Positions 8,358 to 18,099 of a stretch of DNA of 64,000 nucleotides are shown one piece after another. Each line of letters opens with the position of its first letter. Within the stretch, counting starts at the first letter, position 1. The stretch comes from Rhodanobacter sp. PCA2 (GTDB lineage Bacteria; Pseudomonadota; Gammaproteobacteria; Xanthomonadales; Rhodanobacteraceae). Both the position numbers and the translations under genes were made by a program. The notes beneath the pieces are model-generated. The model did no database searches. It was not told the DNA's origin and saw only the letters and a program-made list of their open reading frames with translations. The stretch is from NCBI RefSeq assembly GCF_013620825.1, contig NZ_NJIC01000048.1, positions 1-64,000 on the forward strand, in the 5' to 3' direction.

Positions 8358-11300
8358 CTACCAGCCTATGCCCAGGCCCACGCCGCCGGACGCCTCGCTT
8401 CCGCTCACCGCCGCTCCCACGGAGAGGTTCGCGTTGCGCGACAGCGAGCGCGAGAAGCCCACCGACAACGCCGCCTGGCCGCGGTAGCCGCCCACGCCCA
8501 CGCCCACGCGGTTCGGCGTTTCGATGCCTTGCGTGCTGAACGCCATCTGCGACATCGCGGCGCCCATCGCGCCGATGCGGCTCATGCGCTGGTTGACCAC
8601 GCGGAACTGGTCGTTGACCTCGCTGCGCAGGCCGTTCAGGTCGGCACCGGTGGCGAGGCCGGCCACCTTCTGGTCGGTATACGCCTTGGCCGTATTGACC
8701 GCGGTCGTGTTGCCGGCATCGGCGTAGGCCTTGGCGTCGACCAGGGCCTGCTGCACCTGGCCGCTGTTCGCCGCATCGGTGGCCTGCGTGCCGGCCGCCA
8801 CGTTGGTGATCTGGCGTTCGCTGCCTGCCGCACCCACCGACACGCTGTTCGCCCGGTCCGCCACCGAGCCCGCGCCCAGCGCCACCGCATTGACGGTGCC
8901 GCCCTGCACGCTGGCGCCGGAACCCAGCGCCACGCCGGAGGCGGCATCGTTGCTCGCGTTCGCGCCCACCGTGACCGAGTTGGTGGCGGCCGCGGTGGAG
9001 CTGGCGCCGGTGCCTATCGTGGTGCTGTTGTCCGCGTGGACTACCGCACCGCTGCCGATCGCGATGTCGCCGCTGTCCTTGGCCAGGCTGCCCGGGCCCA
9101 CCGCCAGGCCATTGCCGGTGCCGGTGCTGTTGCCCTTGCCGTTGCCGTTTCCATTGCCGTTGTTGCCGTTGCCGTTTCCGTTGCCGTTTCCATTGTTGCC
9201 GTTCCCGTTGCCCTTGCTGCCGATTTCGGCAAGCGTCTTCTCCGCGCTGTCCATGCGGAAGGAGAGGCCGCCGATCGCGCCATCCAGCGCGCCCAGCGCA
9301 TCGCCCACGTTGTAGTAGCTGCCGCCCTGCAAGGTGTAGACCGGCCCCGTGAAGCCGGCCGCGCCCATGCTGGCGCCGCCGCCCAGCGCCTGGGCGAGGT
9401 CGTCGCCGAAGCGGAACAACTGGCCGCCGTTGACCGCTTCCATGCTGGTGGCACCCAGCGCGCCGGCCTTCACGTTGGCCAGCGTGGTGCCGCCGCTGCC
9501 GGCCAGCGTGACCTTGGCCTTGCCGGCGTCGTCGTAGGCCACCGCATTCGCGATCTGGCTGTCCAGGCCGCCGATCGCATCTTCCAACTGGCCCACGTTC
9601 ACCGCATCGGTGGCTTCGGTGCCGGCCGCCACGTTGGCGATCTGGCGTTCGGCACCCGCGCTGCCCACCGACACGGTGTTCGCCCGGTCGGCCACGCTGT
9701 TCGCTCCCAGCGCCACGCTGTTCGCCGCTGTGGCCGCGGCGAGGAAGCCCACCGCCGTGCTGTCCGCGGCCGCCGCATAGCTGCCGCTGCCGAACGCGCT
9801 GGCACCGTCCGCATCGGCGACCGCAACCGCACCGATCGCGGTGGATTGCGCGCCCCAGGCTTCGGCCTGCGCGCCCACGGCGCTCGCGCCCAGTTCGGCT
9901 GCCAATGCGCTCTCGCCGACCGCCAGGCTGCTCTCGCCGTCCGCCCAGGTATTCCAGCCCAGCGCGGTGGCGTAGTTGCCGGTGGCCCAGGCACCCGCAC
10001 CCAGGCCGGACGAACCGGTGCCGCTGGCTTCGGCGGCGAACGCCCCGGCCGCACCGCCCACCACCACGCTCTGGTTGCCGCTGGCCGTGCTGCCCCTGCC
10101 GATCGCCACGCTGTTCGTGCCGCTGGCCTCCGCACCCGTGCCGCCGGCGTAGGCGTAGTCGCCCGAGGCATTGGCCCCGTAGCCCACGCCGGTGCTGAGG
10201 AAACCGGCCGCTTCCGAGTAGCTGCCCAGCGCGGTGGCGCCGTCGTTCGTGGCGCTGGCGCGGAAGCCCAGCGCGGTCGCCTGCGTGCCGGCAGCAACCG
10301 ACTCCGTGCCCAGCGCCGAGCTGTACGCGCCATTCGCCTGCGCCGCACTGCCGTAGGCCGAGGCTCCGGTCTCGGCCGCCACGCTGTTCGCGCCGGTCGC
10401 CACGCTGTCGGCGCCCGTGGCCTGCGCATTCGCGCCCGTGGCCACGCTGTTCTCGCCCGCCGCCACGCTGCCGTAGCCCACCGCCACGCTATTCACGCCC
10501 AGCGCGTTCGCGTTCGCGCCCAGTGCCGTGGACTGCGCTTCCAGCGCGAAGCTGTGCGCGCCGATCGCCACGCTGCTCGCCCCTTCCGCATCCGCGCTGT
10601 AGCCCAGCGCCGCGCTCTCTTCGCCGTTCGCCATCGCGCTCGCGCCCGCCGCCACGCCGTGCTCGCCCAGCACCAGTGCGTCCTCGCTGCCGTCGGTCGC
10701 GCCGTTCGCCTGGAAGAAGCGCGTCGCACCGCCCACCGCGTCGTTCAACTGCGACAGGTTCACCGCGTCGGTGGCCTGCGTGCCGGCCGCCACGTTGGTG
10801 ATCTGGCGCTCCGCTCCCACCGCGCCCACCGACACGCTGTCCGCGCGGTCGGCCACGCTGTTGGCTCCCAGCGCCACGCTGTTGTCGGCCTGCGCGTGCG
10901 CGAAGGAACCCACCGTGGTGCTGTCCGCGCCTTCCGCGTAGCTGCCGCTGCCCAGCGCGGTTCCACCGTCGAGATCGGCCGTGGCCAACGCGCCCAGTGC
11001 GGTGGATTGCACGCCATCGGCCTGCGCCATGGTGCCGATCGCGGTGGCGCCCAGGCCGGTGGCCATGGCACCGTTGCCGAACGCGCTGGCGGCGACGCCC
11101 GCGCTGGTGGTGCCCTGGTAGAGCAGACCGGGGAAGCCGAACAGCAGGTCGCCCACATCGGCACGACCGCCCACGGCCACGCCGTAGTCGCCGGTCGCTG
11201 CCGCCTGGCTGCCGATCGCCACCGCCTCGATGCCGGTGGCCTGGCTGGAGACGCCCACCGCCACGCTGTTGTTGCTGACGGCCTGGGCGCCGTAGCCCAC

Positions 11301-14300
11301 CGCCGTGCCGAGACGGCCATCGGCCTGGCTGTAGCTGCCCAGCGCCGTGGCGCCATCGTTAGTGGCGCTGGCGCGGAAGCCTGCACTCAGCGCCTGCGTG
11401 CCGCCGGCGACCGACTCCGTGCCCAGCGCCGAGCTGTACGCACCATTCGCCTGTGCCGCGTTGCCGTAGGCCGAGGCGCCGGTCTCGGCCGCCACGCTGC
11501 CGCTGCCGGTCGCCACGCTGTTCGTGCCCGTGGCCACGCTGCCGTAGCCCACCGCCACGCTGCCCACGCCCAGCGCGTTCGCGTTCGCGCCCAGCGCGGT
11601 CGACTGCGCCTCCAGCGCGAAGCTGTGCGCGCCGATCGCCACGCTGCTCGCCCCTTCCGCATCCGCGCTGTAGCCCAGCGCCGCGCTCTCGGCGCCGTTC
11701 GCCATCGCGCTCGCGCCCGCCGCCACGCCGTGTTCGCCCAGCACCAGCGCATCTTCGCTGCCGTCGGTCGCGCCGTCTGCCTGGAAGAAGCGCGTCGCGC
11801 TGCCGACCGTGTCGTTCAACTGCGACAGGTTCACCGCGTCGGTGGCCTGCGTGCCGGCCGCCACGTTGGTGATCTGGCGTTCGCTGCCCGCCGCGCCCAC
11901 CGACACGCTGTTCGCGCGGTCGGCCCAGCTGTTGGCACCGAGCGCCACGCTGTTGTCGGCCATCGCGGTGCTGGTGTCGCCGATCGCGACGCTGCTGGCG
12001 CCCGAGGCCCAGCTGTTGGCGCCCAGTGCGGTGGCGTTGTCCGCCGGCGCGTAGGCGAAGTAGCCCAGCGCGGTGCTGGCGACGCCGCCGGCTTCGGTGA
12101 TGGCACCGACCGCGGTGGCGTTGTCGGCGAGCGCGTGGGCGCCGGCGCCCAGCGCGGCGGCGTTTTCGCCACTGGCCACGGTGTCGATGTAGAAGCCCAG
12201 GCCGGGGATCAGGTCGGCCGAGCCGCCCACCGCCAGGCTGCCGTTGCCGATCGCGGCGCTCTGCGAGCCGACCGAGGTGGCGAAGCTGCCGACGGCGGTG
12301 GCGACGCCGCCCACCGCCGTGGCCTGCTGCCCGATGGCGCTGGCGCCCACTCCGAACGCGGCACTGGCCAACCCGTCGGCGACCGCACTGGCGCCGACCG
12401 CGGCAGCGCCCGCTCCCGAACTGGTGGCGGCGGCGACGATCGGATTGCCATCGGCATCCTGCAGCAGCGGGTTGCCGTTCTCGTCCACGGCCACGCCGCC
12501 GACCGCCACGCTGGCCGCACCGTTGGCCTGGGCGTTGCTGCCATTGGCCACGCTGTTCGCGCCGGTCGCCACGCTGCCGTAGCCCGTCGCCACGCTGCCC
12601 ACGCCCAGCGCGTTCGCGTTCGCACCCAGTGCGGTTGACTGCGCTTCCAGCGCGAAGCTGTGCGCGCCGATCGCCACGCTGCTCGCCCCTTCCGCATCCG
12701 CGCTGTAGCCCAGCGCCGCGCTCTCGGCACCGTTCGCCATCGCGCTCGCGCCCGCCGCCACGCCGTGCTCGCCCAACGCCAGTGCGTCCTCGCTGCCGTC
12801 GGTGGCGCCGTCAGCCGTGAACAGGTGGCTGGCGACCGCAGTCGCGTTCGCCACCGCATCCAGCTGGCCCTTGTTCACCGCATCGGTGGCTTCGGTGCCG
12901 GCCGCCACGTTGGTGATCTGGCGTTCCGCACCCGCGTCGCCCACCGACACGCTGTTCGCCCGGCTCGCCACCGAGTCGGCGCCCAGCGCCACCGCGTTGT
13001 TCGCGCTGGAGCGCACCCACGCGCCGGAACCCAGCGCAGTGCTGCCCACGGCATCGGCTTCCGCCAGCCAGCCGACCGCGGTCGCTTCGTCCGCCGACGC
13101 ATAGCTGCCGGCGCCCACCGCCACCGCTCCGAAGCCGTTCGCCTCGGTGCCGAACAGACCGAACACGCTGCCACCGATCGCCACGCTCTGGTCGGCGTTC
13201 GCGACGCTGCCCTCGCCCACCGCCACGCTGCTCTCGCCCGCCGCGTTGGCGCTCACGCCGCCGGCAAATGCGTAGTCGCCCGAGGCACTGGCCCCGTAGC
13301 CCACGCCGGTGCTGAGGAAACCGGCCGCTTCCGAGTAGCTGCCCAGCGCGGTGGCACCGTCGTTCGTGGCGCTGGCGCGGAAGCCCAACGCGGTCGCCTG
13401 CGTGCCGGCGGCGACCGACTCCGTACCCAGCGCCGAGCTGTACGCGCCATTCGCCTGCGCCGCGCTGCCGTAGGACGACGCGCCGGTCTCGGCCGCCACG
13501 CTGTTCGCGCCGCTCGCCACGCTGTCGGCGCCCGTGGCCTGCGCATTCGCGCCCGTGGCCACGCTGTTCTCGCCCGCCGCCACGCTGCCGTAGCCCACCG
13601 CCACGCTATTCACGCCCAGCGCGTTCGCGTTCGCACCCAGCGCGGTCGACTGCGCTTCCAGCGCGAAGCTGTGCGCGCCGATCGCCACGCTGCTCGCACC
13701 TTCCGCATCCGCGCTGTAGCCCAGCGCCGCGCTCTCGGCGCCGTTCGCCATCGCGCTCGCGCCCGCCGCCACGCCGTGTTCGCCCAGCACCAGTGCGTCC
13801 TCGCTGCCGTCGGTCGCGCCGTTCGCCTGGAAGAAGCGCGTTGCACCGCCCACCGCGTCGTTCAACTGCGACAGGTTCACCGCGTCGGTGTCCTGCGTGC
13901 CGGCGGCGACATTGGTGATCTGGCGTTCGCTGCCCACCGCGCCCACCGACACGCTGTCCGCGCGGTCGGCCACGCTGTTGGCTCCCAGCGCCACGCTGTT
14001 GTCGGCCTGCGCGTGCGCGAAGGAGCCCACCGTGGTGCTGTCCGCGCCTTCCGCGTAGCTGCCGCTGCCCAGCGCGGTCCCGCCATCGAGGTCGGCCGTG
14101 GCCAACGCGCCCAGTGCGGTGGACTGCACGCCATCGGCCTGCGCCATGGTGCCGATCGCGGTGGCGCCCAGGCCGGTGGCCATGGCGCCGTTGCCGAACG
14201 CGCTGGCGGCGACGCCCGCGCTGGTGGTGCCCTGGTAGAGCAGACCGGGGAAGCCGAACAGCAGGTCGCCCACATCGGCACGACCGCCCACGGCCACGCC

Positions 14301-15659
14301 GTAGTCGCCGGTCGCTGCCGCCTGGCTGCCGATCGCCACCGCCTCGATGCCGGTGGCCTGGCTGGAGACGCCCACCGCCACGCTGTTGTTGCTGACGGCC
14401 TGGGCGCCGTAGCCCACCGCCGTGCCGAGACGGCCATCGGCCTGGCTGTAGCTGCCCAGCGCCGTGGCGCCATCGTTAGTGGCGCTGGCGCGGAAGCCTG
14501 CACTCAGCGCCTGCGTGCCGCCGGCGACCGACTCCGTGCCCAGCGCCGAGCTGTACGCACCATTCGCCTGTGCCGCGTTGCCGTAGGCCGAGGCGCCGGT
14601 CTCGGCCGCCACGCTGCCGTTGCCGGTCGCCACGCTGTTCGTGCCCGTGGCCACGCTACCGTAGCCCACCGCCACGCTGCCCACGCCCAGCGCGTTCGCA
14701 TTCGCACCCAGCGCGGTGGACTGCGCCTCCAGCGCGAAGCTGTGCGCGCCGATCGCCACGCTGCTCGCACCTTCCGCATCCGCGCTGTAGCCCAGCGCCG
14801 CGCTCTCCTCGCCGTTCGCCATCGCGCTCGCGCCCGCCGCCACGCCGTGTTCGCCCAGCACCAGTGCGTCTTCGCTGCCGTCGGTCGCGCCGTTCGCCTG
14901 GAAGAAGCGCGTCGCGCTGCCGACCGTGTCGTTCAACTGCGACAGGTTCACCGCGTCGGTGGCCGCGGTGCCGGCCGCCACGTTGGTGATCTGGCGTTCG
15001 CTGCCCGCCGCGCCCACCGACACGCTGTTCGCGCGGTCGGCGATGCTGCCGGCGCCCAGCGCCACGCTGTTCCTGGCATTCGCGCGGGCGGCATTGCCGA
15101 TCGCCGTGCCGTTGTCGGCGGTATCCAGCACGCGGCTGTCGTAGCCGACGGCGGTGGCGCCGCGGGAACGTGCCTGTGCGTTGGAACCGATTGCGCTGGA
15201 GGTGGCGCCCAGCGCCTGGGCGTTCGCGCCCAGGGCCGTGGCGTTGGTTTCGACGGCCTTGGCGTTGTTGCCGAACGCGGAGGCGCTGACCTTGGTCGCC
15301 TGGCTGGCGCCGCCCACGGCGGTGGTGCCGTTGCCGGTGGCGGTGGCGCCCTTGCCCACGGCGGTGGCGTTCGCGCCGGTGGCGGTGCCGCTGCCGGTGG
15401 CGAAGCTGCCGTCCGGGTTTGCGGCTTCGTTGGGAGCGACAGCAGCCGGAGCGGTCGCGGCGACCGTCGTGGTGGCCGCGGGTTGGTTGACCGCGGCGGC
15501 GTGGGCGCTGCCCATGATGCCGGCGGCAAGGGTCAGGGCGCCCAGCGAGGCGCGCAGGCGCCGGGACGCGCCGCCCTTGCCGTTGGCGCGGGCGAATTCG
15601 GAAGCGACGACGAGGCAGCCAAGCGACTTGTTCCAGACCTTGCTGTAAATCCTGTTCAT
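8358..15659 (-). CDS. Giant YadA-like trimeric autotransporter adhesin
   Basis: 2,433 residues. The N-terminus MNRIYSKVWNKSLG is an ESPR-type extended signal peptide, ending about residue 54. Then come very many YadA head repeats (SVALG, STALG, AVAIG types), split by seven neck motifs of the form SVSVGxxGxERQITNVAAGTxxTDAVN. Near the C-terminus are a Gly/Asn-rich tract (about 9108-9225), a short coiled-coil stalk, and the YadA anchor ending GGVGLGIGW, which forms the trimeric outer-membrane barrel. The predicted role is surface adhesion. ATG 15659 is chosen because GGAG lies 7 nt upstream. Two long segments are near-identical duplicates. It follows the protease gene with a 4-bp overlap. Confidence 0.95.
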   Translation of the reverse strand: MNRIYSKVWNKSLGCLVVASEFARANGKGGASRRLRASLGALTLAAGIMGSAHAAAVNQPAATTTVAATAPAAVAPNEAANPDGSFATGSGTATGANATAVGKGATATGNGTTAVGGASQATKVSASAFGNNAKAVETNATALGANAQALGATSSAIGSNAQARSRGATAVGYDSRVLDTADNGTAIGNAARANARNSVALGAGSIADRANSVSVGAAGSERQITNVAAGTAATDAVNLSQLNDTVGSATRFFQANGATDGSEDALVLGEHGVAAGASAMANGEESAALGYSADAEGASSVAIGAHSFALEAQSTALGANANALGVGSVAVGYGSVATGTNSVATGNGSVAAETGASAYGNAAQANGAYSSALGTESVAGGTQALSAGFRASATNDGATALGSYSQADGRLGTAVGYGAQAVSNNSVAVGVSSQATGIEAVAIGSQAAATGDYGVAVGGRADVGDLLFGFPGLLYQGTTSAGVAASAFGNGAMATGLGATAIGTMAQADGVQSTALGALATADLDGGTALGSGSYAEGADSTTVGSFAHAQADNSVALGANSVADRADSVSVGAVGSERQITNVAAGTQDTDAVNLSQLNDAVGGATRFFQANGATDGSEDALVLGEHGVAAGASAMANGAESAALGYSADAEGASSVAIGAHSFALEAQSTALGANANALGVNSVAVGYGSVAAGENSVATGANAQATGADSVASGANSVAAETGASSYGSAAQANGAYSSALGTESVAAGTQATALGFRASATNDGATALGSYSEAAGFLSTGVGYGASASGDYAFAGGVSANAAGESSVAVGEGSVANADQSVAIGGSVFGLFGTEANGFGAVAVGAGSYASADEATAVGWLAEADAVGSTALGSGAWVRSSANNAVALGADSVASRANSVSVGDAGAERQITNVAAGTEATDAVNKGQLDAVANATAVASHLFTADGATDGSEDALALGEHGVAAGASAMANGAESAALGYSADAEGASSVAIGAHSFALEAQSTALGANANALGVGSVATGYGSVATGANSVANGSNAQANGAASVAVGGVAVDENGNPLLQDADGNPIVAAATSSGAGAAAVGASAVADGLASAAFGVGASAIGQQATAVGGVATAVGSFATSVGSQSAAIGNGSLAVGGSADLIPGLGFYIDTVASGENAAALGAGAHALADNATAVGAITEAGGVASTALGYFAYAPADNATALGANSWASGASSVAIGDTSTAMADNSVALGANSWADRANSVSVGAAGSERQITNVAAGTQATDAVNLSQLNDTVGSATRFFQADGATDGSEDALVLGEHGVAAGASAMANGAESAALGYSADAEGASSVAIGAHSFALEAQSTALGANANALGVGSVAVGYGSVATGTNSVATGSGSVAAETGASAYGNAAQANGAYSSALGTESVAGGTQALSAGFRASATNDGATALGSYSQADGRLGTAVGYGAQAVSNNSVAVGVSSQATGIEAVAIGSQAAATGDYGVAVGGRADVGDLLFGFPGLLYQGTTSAGVAASAFGNGAMATGLGATAIGTMAQADGVQSTALGALATADLDGGTALGSGSYAEGADSTTVGSFAHAQADNSVALGANSVADRADSVSVGAVGAERQITNVAAGTQATDAVNLSQLNDAVGGATRFFQANGATDGSEDALVLGEHGVAAGASAMANGEESAALGYSADAEGASSVAIGAHSFALEAQSTALGANANALGVNSVAVGYGSVAAGENSVATGANAQATGADSVATGANSVAAETGASAYGSAAQANGAYSSALGTESVAAGTQATALGFRASATNDGATALGSYSEAAGFLSTGVGYGANASGDYAYAGGTGAEASGTNSVAIGRGSTASGNQSVVVGGAAGAFAAEASGTGSSGLGAGAWATGNYATALGWNTWADGESSLAVGESALAAELGASAVGAQAEAWGAQSTAIGAVAVADADGASAFGSGSYAAAADSTAVGFLAAATAANSVALGANSVADRANTVSVGSAGAERQIANVAAGTEATDAVNVGQLEDAIGGLDSQIANAVAYDDAGKAKVTLAGSGGTTLANVKAGALGATSMEAVNGGQLFRFGDDLAQALGGGASMGAAGFTGPVYTLQGGSYYNVGDALGALDGAIGGLSFRMDSAEKTLAEIGSKGNGNGNNGNGNGNGNGNNGNGNGNGKGNSTGTGNGLAVGPGSLAKDSGDIAIGSGAVVHADNSTTIGTGASSTAAATNSVTVGANASNDAASGVALGSGASVQGGTVNAVALGAGSVADRANSVSVGAAGSERQITNVAAGTQATDAANSGQVQQALVDAKAYADAGNTTAVNTAKAYTDQKVAGLATGADLNGLRSEVNDQFRVVNQRMSRIGAMGAAMSQMAFSTQGIETPNRVGVGVGGYRGQAALSVGFSRSLSRNANLSVGAAVSGSEASGGVGLGIGW
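10130..11934. repeat. Intragenic segmental duplication, copy 1
   Basis: This segment and 13247-15051 are nearly identical with a constant offset of 3,117 bp (1,039 codons). Landmarks occur in both, for example the coded segment GDLLFGFPGLLYQGTTSAG and the module starting RFFQANGATDGSEDA. The match ends just after the neck motif, where the sequences diverge. The boundaries were estimated by eye. Confidence 0.85.
13247..15051. repeat. Intragenic segmental duplication, copy 2
   Basis: Partner of 10130-11934, read in the same direction and frame, with only scattered substitutions. It encodes the second copy of two consecutive YadA head modules plus their necks. Such copies allow length change of the adhesin by recombination. 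Confidence 0.85.
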
Positions 15660-17758
15660 GGGATGCTCCACTCAGACCGGAGGGGCCAGCCGGCCGGGCG
15701 CCTGTGGCAGCCGGCGGTCGGTGGCGTATGCATGCGTACGTGCGATGGCGCCGCTCCCGATCGGGAGGGCGCGCCATGACCGGAAGACGAGCCGGCCTCC
15801 CGCCGCACCGTCACGCCGCTGTAGGCGGTTTCACCCACCACGGTGACGTAATAGGTGCCGGCCGCGGGTCGCGTGATCACCACGGACTCGTTGTTGCCCG
15901 GATGCGCCGACTTGAAGTCGTAGCTGGCGGCGGTGGCCGCCGCACCCTGCTTCACGTACAGCGAGACGTCACCGGTGCCGCCCAGCGTACGCAGGCTGAG
16001 GCCCAATGCCCCGGCCGGCACATCCAGCTTGTAGACCTTGCTGGCCCCGGCACTGCCGGACTGGCCGGTGAGCGACACGCCGTTGCTGAGCGCAATCGCG
16101 GTCGGATCGCCCGGGTCGCCGCCGCCTCCCACTGCCTTGGTCACTGCCGCGTGGGCATCCACGATGCCGGCACCGATCGGCTGGCTGCCTGACGGCGTCA
16201 CCTTGGGCGCGAGCGCGGTGGACTGCAGGACGCCGAGCACTTCGTCCGGACTCATCAGCGGCAGGTCCGCGGCCAGGCGCGCGCCCTGCATCAAGGCCAC
16301 CGTGCCGGAGACGTGCGGCGCGGCCTGCGAGGTGCCGGCGTAGCCGCCGTAGTTGGAGTCGTTCGCCACCGGCGTGCTCTTGCCGCTGTTCAGCGCCTGC
16401 CAGACGAAGCCGTCGTTCGCCTGGCTGCCGCTGCTGGCGTCGTTGGCGTAGACGCCGCCGCCGGGGGCGGCGATCTTCACCACGCTGCCGTAGTTGGAGT
16501 AGTAGGCGCGCTTGCTGGTGACGCCGGTGGCCGCCACGGCGACTGCGCCGGGGCAACCGGCGGGCGAGTAGCCGGCGGCATCGGCATTGCTGTTGCCGGC
16601 CGACACCACCACCACCGCACCGAGTGCGCGGGCCTTGCCGATCGCCTGCGCCGCCGCACTGCTGGCGGTGCAGGTACCGCGGCCGCCGAGGCTGAGATTG
16701 ATGACCTGGGCGGGATGGCTGTTCGCGGGCAGGCCGCTCACGCTGCCGCCGGCGGCCCACACGATGGCGTCGTTGATGTCGCTGTCGTAGCCGCCGCAAT
16801 GGCCGAGCACGCGTAGCGGCAGCACCTTCGCGCCATGCGCGATGCCTGCCATGCCCACGCCGTTGTTGGTGCGCTCGGCGCCGGCGGTGCTGGCGACGTG
16901 GGTGCCGTGCCAGCTGCTGGGTTCGGCCGGGTTGTTGGCGTTGACGCACTGGGCGTCGTTCACCCAGGGCGCGGTGTCGGTCCAGTCGCCGATATCCCAG
17001 CCGCCGGGCACGCGGCCGTCCGCGTCGCGGCCGGAGACGTAGGCATCGGTGATGAAGTCGTAACCGGCATCCCCCAGCGTGGTGTCGACGTCGACGTGGG
17101 TGGTGATGCCGGTGTCCAGCACGGCGATGACGATGCCGGTGCCGTCGGCCAGGTCCCACGCGTTGTTGACGTTGCTGCCGCCCCAGTTCGGGTTGCCGAA
17201 CCCGTCGGCGGCGCCGTCGGGCGTCTGCAGGTCCCACTGGTATTTGGCGTAGTAGGGGTCGTTCGGGGTGAACGTGGCCGGGCTCAGCGCGTCGGGGCTG
17301 CGGATGTCGCGCACCGCCCGCCGCAGCAGGTCGGGCTCGACGTAGGCCACCGCCGGATCGGCGGCGATCTGCTCGATCAACGCGGCCGCCTCGGCCCGAT
17401 CGAGCTTGCGCGAGGTGCGAATGAGGTCCGCGCCTATCGCCAGTTTGCGCTGGTAGCGTGCCGCGACCGCCTGCAGCGGCGCCCCTGACAGGGAACGCGC
17501 CGCCCTGTTCAGGCCGGCACGGTCGATCGCCGCGCCCACGGCTTGCGCCGCCGCACCGCTCTGCACGGCCTGCGTGCTGCCGTCGCGATAGGTGACGATG
17601 AAACGATCATAGGAGACGCCGTCCTGCAGGCCGCTGACATCGAAACGCGCCGTCGTCGATCCCTGCGACTGTGGTGCGCCCGCCGCCGTTGCCGGCATCG
17701 CAAATGCCATGGCCACGGCGGCCGCAAGCAAACCCTTGAGCCCCAAGTGCTTCGTCAT
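15656..17758 (-). CDS. Secreted subtilisin-like serine protease (S8 family)
   Basis: 700 residues. Signal peptide at about 1-26 (MTKHLGLKGLLAAAVAMAFA, cut near ATAAGA), a propeptide, then the S8 domain with the triad Asp215 (AVLDTG), His284 (HGTHVAS) and Ser477 (GTSQAAPH), and oxyanion Asn389 (SAGN). A pre-peptidase C-terminal (PPC) beta domain follows at about 575-660. The last 45 residues are Arg/Pro-rich and pass through a terminator-like hairpin, so they may be read-through of a lost stop or a frameshift. ATG 17758 has GGGGAG 6 nt upstream. The stop overlaps the adhesin start (ATGA). The type II system nearby is a plausible export route (inference). Confidence 0.92.
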   Translation of the reverse strand: MTKHLGLKGLLAAAVAMAFAMPATAAGAPQSQGSTTARFDVSGLQDGVSYDRFIVTYRDGSTQAVQSGAAAQAVGAAIDRAGLNRAARSLSGAPLQAVAARYQRKLAIGADLIRTSRKLDRAEAAALIEQIAADPAVAYVEPDLLRRAVRDIRSPDALSPATFTPNDPYYAKYQWDLQTPDGAADGFGNPNWGGSNVNNAWDLADGTGIVIAVLDTGITTHVDVDTTLGDAGYDFITDAYVSGRDADGRVPGGWDIGDWTDTAPWVNDAQCVNANNPAEPSSWHGTHVASTAGAERTNNGVGMAGIAHGAKVLPLRVLGHCGGYDSDINDAIVWAAGGSVSGLPANSHPAQVINLSLGGRGTCTASSAAAQAIGKARALGAVVVVSAGNSNADAAGYSPAGCPGAVAVAATGVTSKRAYYSNYGSVVKIAAPGGGVYANDASSGSQANDGFVWQALNSGKSTPVANDSNYGGYAGTSQAAPHVSGTVALMQGARLAADLPLMSPDEVLGVLQSTALAPKVTPSGSQPIGAGIVDAHAAVTKAVGGGGDPGDPTAIALSNGVSLTGQSGSAGASKVYKLDVPAGALGLSLRTLGGTGDVSLYVKQGAAATAASYDFKSAHPGNNESVVITRPAAGTYYVTVVGETAYSGVTVRREAGSSSGHGAPSRSGAAPSHVRMHTPPTAGCHRRPAGWPLRSEWSIP
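15747..15775. repeat. Terminator-like hairpin inside the protease tail
   Basis: A perfect 14-bp palindrome CTCCCGATCGGGAG (15754-15767) flanked by GGCGCC and GGCGCGCC arms. It is read as coding sequence near the protease C-terminus. No T-run follows on the minus strand, so termination is uncertain. Confidence 0.6.
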
Positions 17759-18099
17759 GCCTGACTCCCCATTGCACCGGAGGCAGCTATGGCCGTCCGG
17801 CGTGGTCGGCGCCCGTGCCGGGCGCCATATACCGTTTCCTCCCCCTGCGCGGAAACAGCGCCTGCCAACCCACGGGAAGGGGGCCTGCCGGCAATCGCAC
17901 CGATCAAGCCTCGCGACTCGTTTCGTGACGTACCTCGCAACGTATCCGCAAGTATTTGCGGTGGTCAATACGCGGTGCGAAATTTTTTGCGAAGAGGATG
18001 TGAACGCGGCCGCGACGCCCTCGTCAGCGCTTCGGATGCGGCCGCTGGCGGATTCCCGCACGTCTGCGAAAATGTCCGCAGGCCATTCCGGATCTACCC
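17759..18099. promoter_or_regulatory. Divergent intergenic region, protease / tatD
   Basis: 341 bp between divergent genes. For the protease (minus strand) a candidate promoter is TTTCCG (17850-17855), 18 bp, TATATG (17826-17831). An AT-richer stretch around 17940-18000, including GCGAAATTTTTTGCG, could hold the tatD promoter, but no clear -35/-10 pair was found there. No small gene was recognised. Confidence 0.4.

Noticed and set aside
8223-15779. Very long plus-strand open frames opposite the adhesin gene
   Set aside because: They mirror the highly biased GC-rich codons of the minus-strand repeats and show no domain; the adhesin frame has signal peptide, necks and anchor.
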